From Bradyrhizobium iriomotense (GTDB taxonomy: Bacteria; Pseudomonadota; Alphaproteobacteria; Rhizobiales; Xanthobacteraceae): a DNA stretch of 64,000 nt. The notes beneath the pieces are model-generated. The model saw only the letters and a program-made list of their open reading frames with translations, ran no database searches and was not told the DNA's origin. Position 1 is the stretch's first letter, and each line of letters starts with the position of its first letter. Where the stretch lies: positions 87,754-151,753 of the forward strand of contig NZ_BSOW01000025.1 in the NCBI RefSeq assembly GCF_030160715.1, written 5' to 3'. A program made the position numbers and the translations under genes. Shown here piece after piece: positions 17,462 through 26,809 of the stretch.

Positions 17462-18283
17462 TCAACCCGGCGACGGGACGCTGTAGTTGGTGAAGTCGAT
17501 CTTGAACATGTTCGGATCGAGCTTCTTGGTAGAGTCGAGATTATAGACCGCGAAGGTGGTGTCGTAGCCCTGCGGGTCGGTCACCGTCCATTGCTTCAAC
17601 TGGCCGTCCTTGGCGCCGACCATCAGCAAGAGGCGGCTGGTGCCGATCAGCGCCTGCTTCTCCTCGATGGTGACGCTGATGAAGAGATCGTCCGCGCTGA
17701 CGTTGATGACGTTGGTGTCCTTCATCAGGTCGATGCGGTCCGAGAGCAGGAAGCGCAGCGGCGTCTGCGACAGCGGATAGACGTCCTGGGTCGCAAGCTT
17801 GCGGTCGCGCACCACGAGCGAGGATCCGTCGGCGATGATGTCGATCGGATTGGGCGGATCGTATTCGACGCGCATCTTGCCGGGCTTCTGGATGTAGAAG
17901 TCGCCTTGCGTCTTGCTGCCGTCGGGCCCGACCTGCACGAAATTGCCGATCAGCGTCTGGAGCGAGGACAGATAGGCGCTGACCCTGGCGGCCTGCGCCT
18001 TCTGCTTGTCGTCGAAGGTCTGGAAGATGCTGCTCGGCACGTTGCGGCGCGGATCCGGAATGATCGGATTGGGCGGCGTCTGGGTGGCACCGGTCGTGGC
18101 GGACCCGCCGCTCATCTGTCCGCCGTCGCGGCCCTTCGGTGCGGGTTTCGGAACGGGCACGGTCTGCGCGAACGACGTCGTGCTGGCGGCAGCCATCGAG
18201 GCGGTGATGACGAGCATGCCCGCCAGCCGCACGCTGCGCGCGGTCAAGGAGGCAGCAAATCGAATATCTGGATTTCCGGTCAA
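17462..18283 (-). CDS. LolA-like outer-membrane lipoprotein carrier
   Basis: Periplasmic protein of the LolA fold that would carry lipoproteins to the outer membrane. An N-terminal signal peptide ends near TTSFAQ, followed by a Pro-rich linker and the LolA core (GKMRVEYDPPNPIDIIADGS, then QTPLRFLL). No ATG fits well: TTG 18283 has AGGA about 10 nt upstream and gives 273 residues with a sensible signal peptide, so I use it; TTG 18247 and ATG 18217 are alternatives. It follows ftsK, a common alphaproteobacterial order. Confidence 0.85.
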   Translation of the reverse strand: MTGNPDIRFAASLTARSVRLAGMLVITASMAAASTTSFAQTVPVPKPAPKGRDGGQMSGGSATTGATQTPPNPIIPDPRRNVPSSIFQTFDDKQKAQAARVSAYLSSLQTLIGNFVQVGPDGSKTQGDFYIQKPGKMRVEYDPPNPIDIIADGSSLVVRDRKLATQDVYPLSQTPLRFLLSDRIDLMKDTNVINVSADDLFISVTIEEKQALIGTSRLLLMVGAKDGQLKQWTVTDPQGYDTTFAVYNLDSTKKLDPNMFKIDFTNYSVPSPG

Positions 18284-18389
18284 CGCGTCGTCCTGTGTGG
18301 CTGGGCGCCCTTTTACCGTGGTTTCGGCCAAAAGCAGATAACGTTTTTGCGTGAAAAACTCATTGTGAGGCCCGCCCAAGCCTTGCGCC

Positions 18390-20855
18390 TCACATATGGC
18401 TGTCCTCTTCCTCGACCAGAATCTCGCGTTTGCCGGCATGATTGGCCGGTCCGACAATACCTTCCAGTTCCATGCGCTCCATCAGCGAGGCGGCGCGGTT
18501 GTAGCCGATCTGGAGCCGGCGCTGGATGTAGCTGGTGGAGGCCTTGCGGTCGCGTTTGACGATCGCGACGGCCTGCGCGAACAGGTCGCCGCCGCCATCC
18601 GCACCCATGCCGGTGGCGTCGAAAACCGCGCCGTCTTCGTCCTCGGCAGGTTCTTCCGCGGTGACAGCTTCGAGATATTCCGGCTGTCCCTGCGTCTTGA
18701 GGTGGCGCACCACCTTCTCGACTTCCTCGTCGGAGGCGAACGGGCCGTGCACGCGGCTGATGCGGCCGCCGCCGGCCATGTAGAGCATGTCGCCCTGGCC
18801 GAGCAGCTGCTCGGCGCCCATCTCGCCCAGGATGGTGCGGCTGTCGATCTTGGAGGTGACCTGGAAGGCGATGCGTGTCGGGAAGTTCGCCTTGATGGTG
18901 CCGGTGATGACGTCGACCGACGGACGCTGGGTGGCGAGGATCACATGCAGGCCCGCAGCGCGCGCCATCTGCGCGAGGCGCTGCACCGCGCCTTCGATGT
19001 CCTTGCCGGCGACCATCATCAGGTCGGCCATTTCGTCGACGATGATGACGATATAGGGCAGCGGCTCGAGCGAGAGCTTCTCTTCCTCGTAGATCGCCTT
19101 ACCGGTCTCCTTGTCGAAGCCGGTGTGCACCGTGCGCGTCGGCTCCTCGCCCTTGGCCTTCACTTCGAGCAGGCGCGCATTGTAGCCGTCGATGTTGCGC
19201 ACACCGAGCTTGGCCATGTTCTTGTAGCGCTCTTCCATCTCGCGCACGGCCCATTTCAGCGCGACCACCGCCTTCTTCGGGTCGGTCACCACGGGGGTGA
19301 GCAGATGCGGGATACCGTCATAGACGGAGAGTTCGAGCATCTTCGGATCGACCATGATCAGCCGGCACTGATCGGGCCGCAGCCGGTAGACCAGGCTGAG
19401 GATCATGGTGTTGATCGCGACCGACTTGCCCGAGCCGGTGGTGCCGGCGATCAGCATGTGCGGCGTGCGCGCCAGGTCGATGATGACGGGATCGCCGCCG
19501 ATGGTCTTGCCGAGGCAAAGCGGCAGCTTTGCCACCGTCTCGGTCGCTTCCTTCGCGACCAGCAGCTCGCGCAGATAGACTTTTTCGCGATGCGCGTTCG
19601 GCAATTCGATGCCGATGGCGTTGCGGCCGGGCACGACGGCGACGCGCGCCGACAGCGCGCTCATCGAGCGCGCGATGTCGTCGGCAAGGCCGATCACGCG
19701 CGACGACTTGATGCCGGGTGCCGGCTCCAGCTCGTACAGCGTGACGACCGGACCCGGATTGGCTTTGACGATCTCGCCGCGCACGCCAAAGTCCTGGAGG
19801 ACGCCTTCGAGCGAACGTGAATTGGTCTCCAGCTCGGCCTTGCTGAGTGGTTGGCGGTCGCCGGCCTTTGGCGCGGCCAGCATGGAGACGGACGGAAGGT
19901 CGAACTTGTCGGAGGATTTTTTCGAGGGCGTTTTCGGTGCAGCCTTCTTGCGCGGTGAGCGCGCGGCCGGCGCCTCCTCCTCTTCGTCTTCCTCGTCCTC
20001 GCTCTCCTCCTCGTAGCCCTCGTCCTCGGCATGCGGCGAGATCGAGGGTGCTGCGCGGCCGCCGAGACTGGGCTCCTGGCGATCGTAGGATACGGCGCGC
20101 GGCTTCGATCCGCTCGAAACCAGCGAGCGATAGGCGGCACCACAGAGCCAGACAATCCGTGCCTTGGTGCTCATCAGCGCATGGAATAGCCAGCCGAGCG
20201 ACACCGAGCCGCGATCCTCGCCCTCTTCCTCGAACGGCGTGTCGTCATCCTCGATCGGTGTCAGCTCGTCGTCATGTTCGCGCGCGCCGACGCCGCAGGC
20301 GATCAGGAACGTCGCGGCCATCGCGACGAACAGGATGGTCCCGAGCACCACGCGATAGATGGTGCCCGCGGGTCCGAAGATCACGGCCGGTGCGCGCACC
20401 AGCGCGTCGCCGACCACGCCGCCAAGCCCGGTCGGCAGCGGCCATGCGCCGCCATGCGGCCAGCAGCTCGCAAAACCCGCCGCGATCGCCGTGCAGAGGA
20501 TCCAGCAGCCGAGCCGCAGCGCCTCGCGATCGAACGGGCGGTGGGTCATCATGCGCCAGCCCCACACCGCGACGGTGAGGATCAGCATGATCGCGCCGAG
20601 ACCGAGAATCTGCATCGCGAGATCGGCGCCGATCGCGCCGGCATAGCCGAGGATGTTGCGGATCGGTCGCGAGGTGGCGTGGCTCAGACTCGGGTCCTGC
20701 ACCGACCAGGTCATCAGCGCGGTTGCGGCAACGCCGGACAGCGCGATCAGGCCAAGCCCGGCAAGCTCGCGCACACGGCGCGTCAGCGCGTCACGGATCG
20801 ACGGCGGCAGGTGTGCGACCAGCGGGATGACACGTTCGATTGCCGACATGCTCAT
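18390..20855 (-). CDS. ftsK: DNA translocase FtsK
   Basis: Septum-anchored DNA pump that clears the chromosome at division. The 821-residue protein has four predicted membrane helices in the first 200 residues, an acidic and Lys/Pro-rich linker (EEESEDEEDEEEE), and the RecA-like motor with Walker A GTTGSGKS and Walker B YIVIIVDEMADL. The C-terminal gamma winged helix (QRRLQIGYNRAASLMERME) reads KOPS-type sequences. The stop is 4 bp past the start of the aminotransferase gene's downstream end, so the genes are tightly packed. Confidence 0.96.
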   Translation of the reverse strand: MSMSAIERVIPLVAHLPPSIRDALTRRVRELAGLGLIALSGVAATALMTWSVQDPSLSHATSRPIRNILGYAGAIGADLAMQILGLGAIMLILTVAVWGWRMMTHRPFDREALRLGCWILCTAIAAGFASCWPHGGAWPLPTGLGGVVGDALVRAPAVIFGPAGTIYRVVLGTILFVAMAATFLIACGVGAREHDDELTPIEDDDTPFEEEGEDRGSVSLGWLFHALMSTKARIVWLCGAAYRSLVSSGSKPRAVSYDRQEPSLGGRAAPSISPHAEDEGYEEESEDEEDEEEEAPAARSPRKKAAPKTPSKKSSDKFDLPSVSMLAAPKAGDRQPLSKAELETNSRSLEGVLQDFGVRGEIVKANPGPVVTLYELEPAPGIKSSRVIGLADDIARSMSALSARVAVVPGRNAIGIELPNAHREKVYLRELLVAKEATETVAKLPLCLGKTIGGDPVIIDLARTPHMLIAGTTGSGKSVAINTMILSLVYRLRPDQCRLIMVDPKMLELSVYDGIPHLLTPVVTDPKKAVVALKWAVREMEERYKNMAKLGVRNIDGYNARLLEVKAKGEEPTRTVHTGFDKETGKAIYEEEKLSLEPLPYIVIIVDEMADLMMVAGKDIEGAVQRLAQMARAAGLHVILATQRPSVDVITGTIKANFPTRIAFQVTSKIDSRTILGEMGAEQLLGQGDMLYMAGGGRISRVHGPFASDEEVEKVVRHLKTQGQPEYLEAVTAEEPAEDEDGAVFDATGMGADGGGDLFAQAVAIVKRDRKASTSYIQRRLQIGYNRAASLMERMELEGIVGPANHAGKREILVEEEDSHM

Positions 20856-20859
20856 CCGC

Positions 20860-22074
20860 CTAACCCAACGTCGTGACCAGCCGGTGCAGCGCCTCGGCGG
20901 TGACCTCGCCGTTCTGCACCAGCGCCAGGCGGATGAAGCCCGCGCCTGGATTGAAACCGTCCGGCTGGAGCCGCGCCAGATAGCTGCCCGGAACGACGCG
21001 CACGCCGGCTTCCTTGTAGAGTTTCAGGGTCACCGCTTCGTCGTCGCCGAGCGGCGAGGTATCGAGCCAGACGCAGAAGCCGCCTTCCGGCCGGCGATAG
21101 CCGTAGCGGTTGCCGAGGATCTGATCGGCGAGATCGAACTTGATGCGGTAGAGCCTGCGGTTCTCCTCGACATGCGCCTCATCGCCATAGGCGACGGCCC
21201 CGACATGCTGGAGCGGCACCGGCACCTGAGGCGCGGCCACGTTGCGCAGCTCGAGGAACAGGCTCAGGAATTTCTTGTCGCCGGCGGCAAAGCCGACGCG
21301 CATGCCCGGCAGGTTCGAGCGCTTGGAGAGCGACTGGAAGGCGACGACGCGGGTGAAGTCGGGACCGGCGCATTCGAGCGCGCTACCGGGTGCTTCACGG
21401 GTGTAGATCTCCGAGTAGCACTCGTCGCTCAGGATGACGAAGCCATAGCGGTCGGCGAGGCCCTTCAGGCGGGTGAAATAGTCGCGCGAGGCGATCGAGC
21501 CCTGCGGGTTGGCGGGCGAGGCGATATAGAACGCCACGGTGCGCGCCAGCGTCGCCTCGTCAATCGCATCGAGATCGGGCAGGAAGCCGTTCTCGACCGT
21601 CGTCGGCAAGTAGATCAGCTCGCAAGCGGCTGCGCGCGCGCCGGCGCCATAGACCGGGTAGAACGGGTTCGGCATCAGGATCGCTGGCTTGCCCGGACGC
21701 GGGCCGACATAGCGCGCGGCCGTGATCGCCGCAAAGAACAGGCCTTCGCGGCTGCCGTTGAGAACGAGGACCTCGCTCTCGGGATCGATGGCGCGCGGCA
21801 GCTTGAAGCGATGGCCGAGCCAGGCCGCAGCAGCCTTCCGGAACGGCTCGATGCCCTTGGCCATCGGATAACGCCCGAATTCGGCAATGTGCTTGGCCAG
21901 CACCGGTCCGACGAAATCGGGCACCGGATGCTGCGGCTCGCCAACGGCGAGCGTAATCAATGACTTGCCCGGCTGGTGCGGAGCCAGCAGCTCGTTCAGC
22001 CGGACGAAGGGCGAGCGTTCGGTATCAGAGCTTCCACTGCCCTGCGGCGCACGGGATGAAGCGGTCATAGCCAT
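20860..22074 (-). CDS. PLP-dependent aminotransferase (class I/II)
   Basis: 404-residue fold-type I aminotransferase. Motifs are NGSREGLFFAAI, SPANPQGSIAS, DECYSEIY and the PLP-lysine region SLSKRSNLPGMRVGF, with a C-terminal Arg in the GFIRLALV segment. It resembles succinyldiaminopimelate/aspartate-type aminotransferases, so a role in lysine/diaminopimelate synthesis is possible but not proven. The frame is open from a GTG at 22092; I use ATG 22074 (ATG 22068 is also possible). ftsK follows with 4 bp between. Confidence 0.87.
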   Translation of the reverse strand: MAMTASSRAPQGSGSSDTERSPFVRLNELLAPHQPGKSLITLAVGEPQHPVPDFVGPVLAKHIAEFGRYPMAKGIEPFRKAAAAWLGHRFKLPRAIDPESEVLVLNGSREGLFFAAITAARYVGPRPGKPAILMPNPFYPVYGAGARAAACELIYLPTTVENGFLPDLDAIDEATLARTVAFYIASPANPQGSIASRDYFTRLKGLADRYGFVILSDECYSEIYTREAPGSALECAGPDFTRVVAFQSLSKRSNLPGMRVGFAAGDKKFLSLFLELRNVAAPQVPVPLQHVGAVAYGDEAHVEENRRLYRIKFDLADQILGNRYGYRRPEGGFCVWLDTSPLGDDEAVTLKLYKEAGVRVVPGSYLARLQPDGFNPGAGFIRLALVQNGEVTAEALHRLVTTLG

Positions 22075-22344
22075 ACGTTGGGGCGCCAGCACTCTTGGAA
22101 CTGCCGGTTGCAGGTCGCACCGGCCGGAAGCGGTTCAGTTCACCTTAGATAGGGCGAGGTTAAGGCGCGATTAACCATCGGCCGGTCGCCCCGTCCAGAG
22201 CCGAATAATTGCCGCCGTTGACATCGGGATGCGCGGCCATCGACGGTTCCGTTTCCCCGCATTTTAGGCAAGGCCGTCGCATCCCGTTAACCCCCTCCTC
22301 CAAGAAGGTTTTGGCCTCGGCGATTCGTTCGTCCCGCCGGTGTT

Positions 22345-23160
22345 ATGGCTCTCGATGACAAGCGGGGGCGGCGCGTGACCATTCAGATTGCGACACATGG
22401 CGATGTGCTTCGCCACACGGCGAGGCGCGCGGCGATCGCAGCCAGCCTGACCATCGTGATGACCGCATCGACGCTGCTGCTGCATCTCGGCACCGATTTC
22501 AGCGCCACGGTGAGCGTCGGCTACATCATCGGCTTCAGCCTCTGCGTCGCCACCGCAATCTCGGCGTCACTGTCCGGCGCGCTCAGCTATCGCTCGGGGC
22601 TCTTGATGCAGGAACTGACGCTGACCCGCAGCGAGCTCGCGCGCATCTCCCAGACCGACCAGCTCACCGGCCTCTTCAACCGCCGCGGCTTCGACGATGC
22701 GGCCGCGCTCGCGCTGACCTCGGCGCGCAAGCGCAGCGTGCCGGTGACGGTGTTCCTGTGCGACATCGACCATTTCAAGTCGATCAACGACCGCTTCGGC
22801 CATGACGCCGGCGACAAGGTGCTGGTTGAAATCGCCGACGTGCTGCGGCAGCTGGCGCGGACCGAGGGCGTGCTGGTCGCGCGCTATGGCGGCGAGGAAT
22901 TTGCCGGCCTGATGGTCGGCGTCACCCGCGACCAGGCCGAGCGGCATGTGGAGGCGCTGCGCACGACCTGCGCGTCACGCGAAATCCCGATCGGCGAAAA
23001 TCTCGAGTGCGTCACCATCAGCCTCGGCTTCACGGTGTCGTGTGCCGATGCCGAGCTCGCCGAGCTTATCCGGATCGCCGACCGCGCGCTCTATGCCGCC
23101 AAGCGCCGCGGTCGTGATCGCGTGGTCGAAGCGGACGAACGCGCACTCGTGGCGGCGTGA
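22345..23160 (+). CDS. membrane diguanylate cyclase (GGDEF)
   Basis: Predicted cyclic di-GMP synthase of 271 residues. Two N-terminal membrane helices (AASLTIVMTASTLLLHLG and YIIGFSLCVATAISASLSGA), a short coiled linker, then GGDEF with substrate site FLCDIDHFKSINDRFGHDAG and active site ARYGGEEFAGLM. GTG 22375, preceded by GGGGGCGG, may be the true start; ATG 22345 is the longest option. Nothing lies in the 270 nt upstream except its probable promoter. Confidence 0.89.
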   Translation: MALDDKRGRRVTIQIATHGDVLRHTARRAAIAASLTIVMTASTLLLHLGTDFSATVSVGYIIGFSLCVATAISASLSGALSYRSGLLMQELTLTRSELARISQTDQLTGLFNRRGFDDAAALALTSARKRSVPVTVFLCDIDHFKSINDRFGHDAGDKVLVEIADVLRQLARTEGVLVARYGGEEFAGLMVGVTRDQAERHVEALRTTCASREIPIGENLECVTISLGFTVSCADAELAELIRIADRALYAAKRRGRDRVVEADERALVAA

Positions 23161-23224
23161 TCAGTCATTTTGATCGCCGCGTCCCTAAGGCAGAATGGCA
23201 ATAAGCTGAATCGATCGAGCCACG

Positions 23225-23413
23225 GGCTCGCTTAACCTCTCCCGCTTGCGGGGGGAGGCACAGGCCGCCTTCGGCGGCCGTCCACCAAAGAGACGCCGAG
23301 GCGAAGCCTCGGCTGTGGCGAAGCGCCGGGTGGGGGCTCTCTCCATACGGGGAGTATCTCGATCGCGGAGGCACCCCCACCCCAGCCTTCCCCCGCAAGC
23401 GGGAGAGGGAGCG
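23225..23413. repeat. inverted dispersed repeat (CTCTCCCGCTTGCGGG family)
   Basis: AACCTCTCCCGCTTGCGGGG at the left and CCCCGCAAGCGGGAGAGG at the right enclose GC-rich sequence with further short palindromes. It fills most of the gene-free stretch 23161-23527 together with the next element. Confidence 0.65.
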
Positions 23414-23428
23414 CACCTCCATCGTGGC

Positions 23429-23531
23429 TAAAGCATGATCCGGAAAAGTGTGAAGCGGTTTTCCGAAAAGATCATGCGCAAACAACAACCTAAGCGCGAT
23501 GACGATTCATCCTAATCTCATCGCGCTTTAG
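23429..23531. repeat. two-hairpin dispersed repeat, copy a
   Basis: Starts TAAAGCATGATCCGGAAAAG and ends ATCTCATCGCGCTTTAG. First hairpin: GCATGATC..CGGAAAA against TTTTCCG..GATCATGC. Second: GCGCGATGA against TCATCGCGC. Further copies at 27948-28051, 30764-30867 and 34896-34987, with a stub at 33299-33321. Confidence 0.85.
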
Positions 23532-23932
23532 TGCCCCGGCAGCTTCTCGAACGTCGGAATGCCCGTGGGGATCTGGTGGAATTCCTGCTTGTCGCAGGTG
23601 TAGATCGCCAGTTGCGGATGGAATTGCGCCGGCTCGTCCAGCGTGCCGACCTTGACGACGACGGCGGGCAGGCCCGGCACTTTCGTCACCAGATGCGTGC
23701 CGCATTCGGCGCAGAACTCCCGCGTCACCGCGCGCTCGAGGTCCTTGCGGGTGAACTGCTTGGGCTGGCCGGTGATGTAGGTGAAGCCGGCTACCGGCAT
23801 GGCGATGAACGTATTGGGTGCGCCGCCCGAGATGTACTGGCATTCGCGGCAATGGCATTGCGCCTGCATCATCGGATCGCCCTCGGCGACGTAACGCACC
23901 TCGCCGCAATAGCATCCACCTTCGAGCCGCAT
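23528..23932 (-). CDS. GFA family (glutathione-dependent formaldehyde-activating-like) zinc protein
   Basis: 134-residue protein of the GFA/CENP-V fold. It has GGCYCGEVRY, QCHCRECQYISGG and FCAECGTHL, which supply the Cys ligands for two zinc ions. ATG 23932 is preceded by GGGAGGTCGTC, a strong ribosome site, and gives the standard start MRLEGGCYCG; the frame is open 21 codons further up. Actual activity on S-hydroxymethylglutathione is not assured for this family. Confidence 0.9.
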   Translation of the reverse strand: MRLEGGCYCGEVRYVAEGDPMMQAQCHCRECQYISGGAPNTFIAMPVAGFTYITGQPKQFTRKDLERAVTREFCAECGTHLVTKVPGLPAVVVKVGTLDEPAQFHPQLAIYTCDKQEFHQIPTGIPTFEKLPGH

Positions 23933-24030
23933 GACGACCTCCCGTTTTGTTTTCGTTGAGGCCGCTATTTCTGCGCGAGCGGTGCGGCTTGGCAATCCCT
24001 CTTTTTTGTCGCGCCGGTCAAAAAACGATC

Positions 24031-24066
24031 AAAAAGAAAGGGGCTCCAACTTGCGCTGGAGCCCCT
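24031..24066 (-). terminator. rho-independent terminator of amtB
   Basis: GGGGCTCCA (24040-24048) pairs with TGGAGCCCC (24057-24065). Read on the minus strand the stem is followed by TTTCTTTTT. It lies about 90 bp after the amtB stop and closes the glnK-amtB operon. Confidence 0.88.
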
Positions 24067-24152
24067 CAACGGTCGGGGCATTGCCGGGTATGTGCCCAAA
24101 CCGTAGTTCTGGATGCGATCTGCCAGAGGAGATCGCATCCGGGAGGAGAGCG

Positions 24153-25601
24153 TTACATGTTGTAAGCGCGTTCGGTGTGCTCGGTGATGTCGAGGCCTTC
24201 ACGCTCGGTCTCGACATTGGCGCGCAGGCCGACGATCACGTCGACGACCTTGTAGAGGATCGCCGAGCCGATGCCCGACCACACCAGCGTGGTGCCGACG
24301 CCCCAGGCCTGGGAGATCATCTGCGCCGCGAAGTCGTAATCGGCGACCTTCGGCGGGATCGCGGTGTAGTCGATGATGCCAGCACCACCCAGCGCCGGGT
24401 TGACGAGGATGCCGGTGCCGAGCGCGCCGACGATGCCGCCGACGCAGTGCACGCCGAACACGTCGAGGGAGTCATCGTAGCCGAGCGCATTCTTCACCAC
24501 GGTGCAGAAGAACAGGCAGACGATGCCGACGACGAGGCCGAGGACGATCGCACCCATCGGGCCGGAGTAGCCGGCCGCGGGCGTCACCGCCACGAGGCCT
24601 GCGACAGCGCCCGAGAGCGCGCCGAGCACGGAGGGATGACCCTTCACGATCCACTCCGCGAACATCCACGCGAGCGCAGCGGCTGCCGTGGCGACGAAGG
24701 AGTTGGTCATGGCGAGCGCAGCGCCGCCGTTGGCCTCTAAGTTGGAGCCGGCGTTGAAGCCGAACCAGCCGACCCAGAGCAGCGAGGCGCCGATCATGGT
24801 CATGGTCAGCGAGTGCGGGGCCATCAGTTCCTTGCCGTAGCCGGTGCGCTTGCCGATCAGGAGCGCGCCAACGAGACCGGCGATGCCGGCGTTGATGTGC
24901 ACCACGGTGCCGCCCGCGAAGTCGATCGCGCCCTTCTTGAAGATCCAGCCGGCGTCGGCGTTGACCTCGTCGAGCTTGGCCTGCGCCGCGGTCTTCGCCG
25001 CCGCATCAGCCGCAGCAGCGAGCGCCTTGGCAGCATCCTGGATCGCGTCCGGGCCGGGCCAGTACCAGACCATGTGCGCGATCGGGAAGTAGATCAGCGT
25101 GACCCAGAGCGGGATGAACAGCGCGACCGCCGAGAACTTCATGCGCTCGGCAAAGGCGCCGACGATGAGGGCGGGCGTGATCGCCGCGAAGGTCATCTGG
25201 AAGCAGACATAGACCAGCTCCGAGATGTTGGCATCGACGCTGAAGGTTGCCACCTTCGAATCCGTCGTGATGCCCATCATGAAGGCCTTGGAGAAGCCGC
25301 CGATGAAGTCGGAACCGCCGGTGAAGGCGAGGCTGTAGCCGTAGAGGGCCCAAAGCACGGTGACGACGCAGACCGTGTAGAAGACCTGGGCGAGAACCGA
25401 GAGCATGTTCTTGGAGCGGACGAGACCGCCATAGAACAGCGCGAGGCCCGGGATCGTCATCAACAGCACGAGCACTGTCGATGTCAGCATCCAGGCGTTA
25501 TCCCCCTTGTTGACCGTTGGCTCGGCGTAGGCTGCGGTCGCAGCGAACATGCCGACTGCGAGGGCGGCCAATCCCGCGCCATAGGGACGCTTAAACGTCA
25601 T
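24153..25601 (-). CDS. amtB: ammonium transporter AmtB
   Basis: Membrane ammonium channel, 482 residues, with an N-terminal signal-like segment cleaved near AAYA and about eleven membrane helices. Typical segments are DNAWMLTSTVLVLLMTIPGLALFYGGLVR, DFAGGTVVHINAGIAGLVGA, and the C-terminal tail EGLDITEHTERAY, to which GlnK docks. ATG 25601 has AGGAG upstream; the ORF is open further up. It follows glnK by 37 bp on the minus strand, and a clear terminator lies downstream. Confidence 0.95.
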   Translation of the reverse strand: MTFKRPYGAGLAALAVGMFAATAAYAEPTVNKGDNAWMLTSTVLVLLMTIPGLALFYGGLVRSKNMLSVLAQVFYTVCVVTVLWALYGYSLAFTGGSDFIGGFSKAFMMGITTDSKVATFSVDANISELVYVCFQMTFAAITPALIVGAFAERMKFSAVALFIPLWVTLIYFPIAHMVWYWPGPDAIQDAAKALAAAADAAAKTAAQAKLDEVNADAGWIFKKGAIDFAGGTVVHINAGIAGLVGALLIGKRTGYGKELMAPHSLTMTMIGASLLWVGWFGFNAGSNLEANGGAALAMTNSFVATAAAALAWMFAEWIVKGHPSVLGALSGAVAGLVAVTPAAGYSGPMGAIVLGLVVGIVCLFFCTVVKNALGYDDSLDVFGVHCVGGIVGALGTGILVNPALGGAGIIDYTAIPPKVADYDFAAQMISQAWGVGTTLVWSGIGSAILYKVVDVIVGLRANVETEREGLDITEHTERAYNM

Positions 25602-25638
25602 TTCATTTTCTCCTGATTCGATAAGGTTGAGCGCGAAA

Positions 25639-25977
25639 TCAAAGTGCCGCGGCGTCGGCCTCGCCGGTGCGGATGCGGACCGCATGGTCGAGGCTGATGA
25701 CGAAGATCTTGCCGTCGCCGATCTGTCCGGTTTTTGCAGCCGACGTGATGGCGTCGATGGTCTTGTCGACCTGGTCGGAGCCGACGGCGACCTCGATCTT
25801 GATCTTGGGCAGGAAGCTCACGGCGTATTCGGCGCCGCGATAGATTTCCGTATGGCCTTTCTGCCGGCCATATCCCTTGACTTCCGTCACCGTGAGACCG
25901 TGAACGCCGATGGCGGTCAGGGCGTCCCGGACTTCTTCCAGCTTGAATGGCTTGATAATCGCCATAACAATTTTCAT
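25639..25977 (-). CDS. glnK: nitrogen regulatory protein P-II (GlnK)
   Basis: 112-residue PII signal protein that binds ATP/ADP and 2-oxoglutarate, is uridylylated on Tyr in the T-loop (GRQKGHTEIYRGAEY, Tyr51) and blocks AmtB under nitrogen excess. The C-terminal signature TGQIGDGKIFV is present. It is the first gene of the glnK-amtB operon; a sigma-54-like promoter lies about 100 bp upstream at 26080-26095. A second, similar glnK lies at 26471-26809. Confidence 0.96.
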   Translation of the reverse strand: MKIVMAIIKPFKLEEVRDALTAIGVHGLTVTEVKGYGRQKGHTEIYRGAEYAVSFLPKIKIEVAVGSDQVDKTIDAITSAAKTGQIGDGKIFVISLDHAVRIRTGEADAAAL

Positions 25978-26079
25978 GGGTCCTATCCCCGCTTGGGCCC
26001 GGTCCGGACGTGGCCGGGCGTTCTCGACTGGTTCACCACGACGAGAGCGTCACACCGCGGGCACAGCCGGGCCCTGAGA

Positions 26080-26095
26080 ATCAAATGCCGTGCCA
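26080..26095 (-). promoter_or_regulatory. candidate sigma-54 promoter of glnK-amtB
   Basis: On the minus strand: TGGCACG-GCAT-TTGAT. It matches the -24 element TGGCACG exactly and the -12 element TTGCA/T with one change, at the right spacing. This fits NtrC control of nitrogen genes. The rest of 25978-26285 shows no gene. Confidence 0.55.
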
Positions 26096-26285
26096 GATCG
26101 GCTTCGTTGCCTAATGGATTATGAATGCGAGGCTTTTCCGGCTCTGCGGGTGTCGCGCTGCACTGCGCTAATACGTCGCGCCCAAAACGTAGTCATGGCT
26201 GCTCAAAATCCATGCAGGGCAAGCTGCAGACACAATGTTGCTCACGTGTCGGGCAGTCGAGCGGTAATTTGATACGGATCGGCGC

Positions 26286-26420
26286 TTACTGGAGCGCCTC
26301 GCCCGCCTGGGAGATGTCGAGGCCTTCCAATTCGTGCTCACGCGAGACGCGCAAGGGCACGAACAGGGCGACCAGCTTGAGCAGGACGAAGCTCGCGCCC
26401 GCCGATGCGAAGCATCGCCC
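26286..26420 (-). pseudogene. C-terminal remnant of a second amtB
   Basis: About 45 codons on the minus strand read SAGASFVLLKLVALFVPLRV then SREHELEGLDISQAGEALQ and a stop, which is the last helix and tail of an AmtB-type transporter. No start codon or upstream helices remain: the sequence before it is unrelated. It follows the second glnK on the same strand by about 50 bp, so a former glnK2-amtB2 operon has lost nearly all of amtB2. Confidence 0.75.
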
Positions 26421-26470
26421 GGAGACGCGCGTCCCGCGCCTCTCACATGAGGTCTTGCGAGACAGGAAAT

Positions 26471-26809
26471 TTAGAGCGCGTCGCTGTCGGTCTCGCCGGT
26501 GCGGATGCGCAGCGCGTGATCGATCGGCGTGACGAAGATCTTGCCGTCGCCGATCTGCCCGGTGCGCGCCGTCGAGGTGATGACGTTGACGGCCTTCTCG
26601 GCGATGTCGGAGGGGACTGCGATCTCGATCCTGAGCTTGGGCAGGAAGTTCACGACATATTCGGCGCCACGATAGATTTCGGTGTGGCCCTTCTGGCGGC
26701 CGTAGCCCTTCACTTCGGTGACGGTCATGCCGTGCACGCCGATCGCCGTCAGCGCCTGGCGGACCTCATCGAGCTTGAAGGGTTTGATGATCGCGACGAC
26801 GAGTTTCAT
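26471..26809 (-). CDS. glnK: nitrogen regulatory protein P-II (second GlnK)
   Basis: 112-residue PII protein, about 75-80 per cent like the neighbouring GlnK. T-loop GRQKGHTEIYRGAEY and C-terminal TGQIGDGKIFV are intact, so it should be functional. ATG 26809 gives the standard start MKLVVAIIKPFKL; the frame is open further up without similarity. Its expected amtB partner downstream is only a remnant, so this PII must act on the other AmtB or on other targets. Confidence 0.94.
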   Translation of the reverse strand: MKLVVAIIKPFKLDEVRQALTAIGVHGMTVTEVKGYGRQKGHTEIYRGAEYVVNFLPKLRIEIAVPSDIAEKAVNVITSTARTGQIGDGKIFVTPIDHALRIRTGETDSDAL

